From the NCBI GenBank assembly GCA_038237665.1, contig JBBRYK010000019.1:1-40976 (forward strand): DNA of 40,976 bases, in the 5' to 3' direction. How positions within the stretch are numbered: position 1 is the first letter of the stretch; each line of letters begins with the position of its first letter. This DNA is from JBBRYK01 sp038237665. GTDB lineage: Bacteria; Actinomycetota; Thermoleophilia; Gaiellales; Gaiellaceae. Made by a program: the position numbers and the translations under genes. The notes below the pieces were generated by a model, which saw only the letters and a list, made by a program, of their open reading frames with translations, had not been told where the DNA came from and searched no databases. Positions 40,173 to 40,976 of the stretch are shown here, piece by piece.

Positions 40173-40976
40173 TCAGCGACGAGTCTTGGGGTCGAACGCA
40201 TCTCGAACCGAGTCGCCCAACAGATTCAGTGCCACGACGAGGATCGTCACAGCGAAGACCGGTGCGTACAGGTACAGCGGATAGGTGTCGTAGTACGGCG
40301 AGGCCCGCAGGATCGTCTGGCCCAGGGACGGGAACCCGGTGATGCCGATGCCGAGGAAGGACAGCCCCGCCTCAGCGGCGACGTAACCCGGCAGCGTCAG
40401 CGAGATCGAGACGACGATCGGCGCGATCAGGTTGGGGAGCAGCTCTTTGAACAGGATGCGGCGCGTCGGCGCACCCAGCACTTGCGCGGACTGCACGAAC
40501 TCACGTTCGCGCAGCGAGAGCACCTGGCCGCGAACGAGCCGGGCAAGGTACATCCAGCCGAAGATCACCAGCACCGACATGAGCGAGAAGAACTGCACCC
40601 ACTTGAGCTTGTCCTCCTGGGTGGCGAACTTCGACGTGATGATCGGCGCCAGCGCCAGCGCGCCCAGGATGAAGGGGAAGGAGAGGAACAGGTCGATGAC
40701 GAAGGAGATGATCCGGTCGAGCCAGCCGTGGGCGAAGCCGCCCATGAGCCCCATCACGATGCCGATGATCGTGCTGAAGACCGTGGCGCCCAGCGCGATG
40801 CCGAGTGACACGCGCAGGCCGTAGACGAGCCGCGCCAGGTTGTCGTAGGCAGTGTTTGGAGTGAGGCCGAGGGGGTGTGACCAGGTGAAGGGGTAGAACG
40901 GGGGGCCGACGTTCGGATAATTGGTGTAGTCCAAGTCCGCCGCGCCGTTGGTGGCGTACGGGCCTTCAATGCCGAA
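40173..40976 (-). CDS. Oligopeptide/dipeptide ABC transporter permease (OppC/DppC type), 5' end outside window
   Basis: The frame is open to the window edge, giving 267 residues of the C-terminal part. Five membrane segments follow a DNLARLVYGLRVSLGIALG stretch typical of OppC. The coupling motif reads REFVQSAQVLGAPTRRILFK then ELLPNLIAPI. The GLSFLGIG sequence and C-terminal DSVRDAFDPKTRR are also hallmarks. The N-terminal membrane segment and true start lie beyond 40976. The binding protein follows 55 bp downstream. Confidence 0.93.
   Translation of the reverse strand, partial: FGIEGPYATNGAADLDYTNYPNVGPPFYPFTWSHPLGLTPNTAYDNLARLVYGLRVSLGIALGATVFSTIIGIVMGLMGGFAHGWLDRIISFVIDLFLSFPFILGALALAPIITSKFATQEDKLKWVQFFSLMSVLVIFGWMYLARLVRGQVLSLREREFVQSAQVLGAPTRRILFKELLPNLIAPIVVSISLTLPGYVAAEAGLSFLGIGITGFPSLGQTILRASPYYDTYPLYLYAPVFAVTILVVALNLLGDSVRDAFDPKTRR

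Overview
The window is high-GC DNA (roughly 70% by row sampling in most of it) with densely packed, mostly minus-strand operons. Gene order (comF, hpf, secA, then prfB, ftsE, ftsX, then smpB and ssrA) is a familiar actinobacterial arrangement. The membrane, LCP and sugar-nucleotide genes would fit a deep-branching actinobacterium such as a member of the Thermoleophilia. That placement is inference from synteny and composition; no search was run.

Layout. 1-380: the last 53 codons of an IS110-like transposase and a structured non-coding stretch. 380-1558: a secreted FG-GAP/VCBS repeat protein encoded by an exact 150-bp-period tandem repeat. 1657-5622: the trans-translation set ssrA (tmRNA), smpB and rnr, with a 2-oxoglutarate/Fe(II) oxygenase and a small secreted protein between ssrA and smpB. 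5684-8597: ftsX, ftsE and prfB, the last needing a +1 programmed frameshift. 8673-15000: a polytopic membrane protein, secA, an unknown gene, hpf and comF. 15087-23003: two sugar-nucleotide transferases, mtnA, ahcY with a MerR regulator, a cupin, UDP-glucose dehydrogenase and an LCP cell-wall glycan ligase. 23082-28745: an operon of metH followed by two MetE-like proteins that together look like a split MetE. 28896-31764: the main plus-strand block, an acyl-CoA synthetase and a secreted cysteine-repeat protein. 31771-33735: atpC and atpD, detached from the rest of the ATP synthase operon. 33736-34140: non-coding, with three strong hairpins. 34141-35075: an orphan zinc-finger anti-sigma factor and a small membrane protein. 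35082-40976: an oligopeptide/dipeptide ABC transporter operon whose DNA is visibly less GC-rich than the rest.

How it fits together. Three themes recur: protein synthesis, rescue and export (ssrA, smpB, rnr, prfB, hpf, secA); the methionine/SAM/SAH/MTA cycle (metH, MetE-like pair, ahcY, mtnA within 13 kb); and envelope glycan building (two nucleotidyltransferases, mannose-phosphate-isomerase-like cupin, Ugd, LCP, FtsEX).

Most interesting to follow up: the secreted protein at 30568-31764 with about nine paired-cysteine repeats, the two-gene split MetE after metH, the metH leader hairpin that reads as an intrinsic terminator on the opposite strand, the hairpin cluster at 33950-34141, and the structured tail after the IS110-like transposase. 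No CRISPR array, prophage or tRNA gene was seen.
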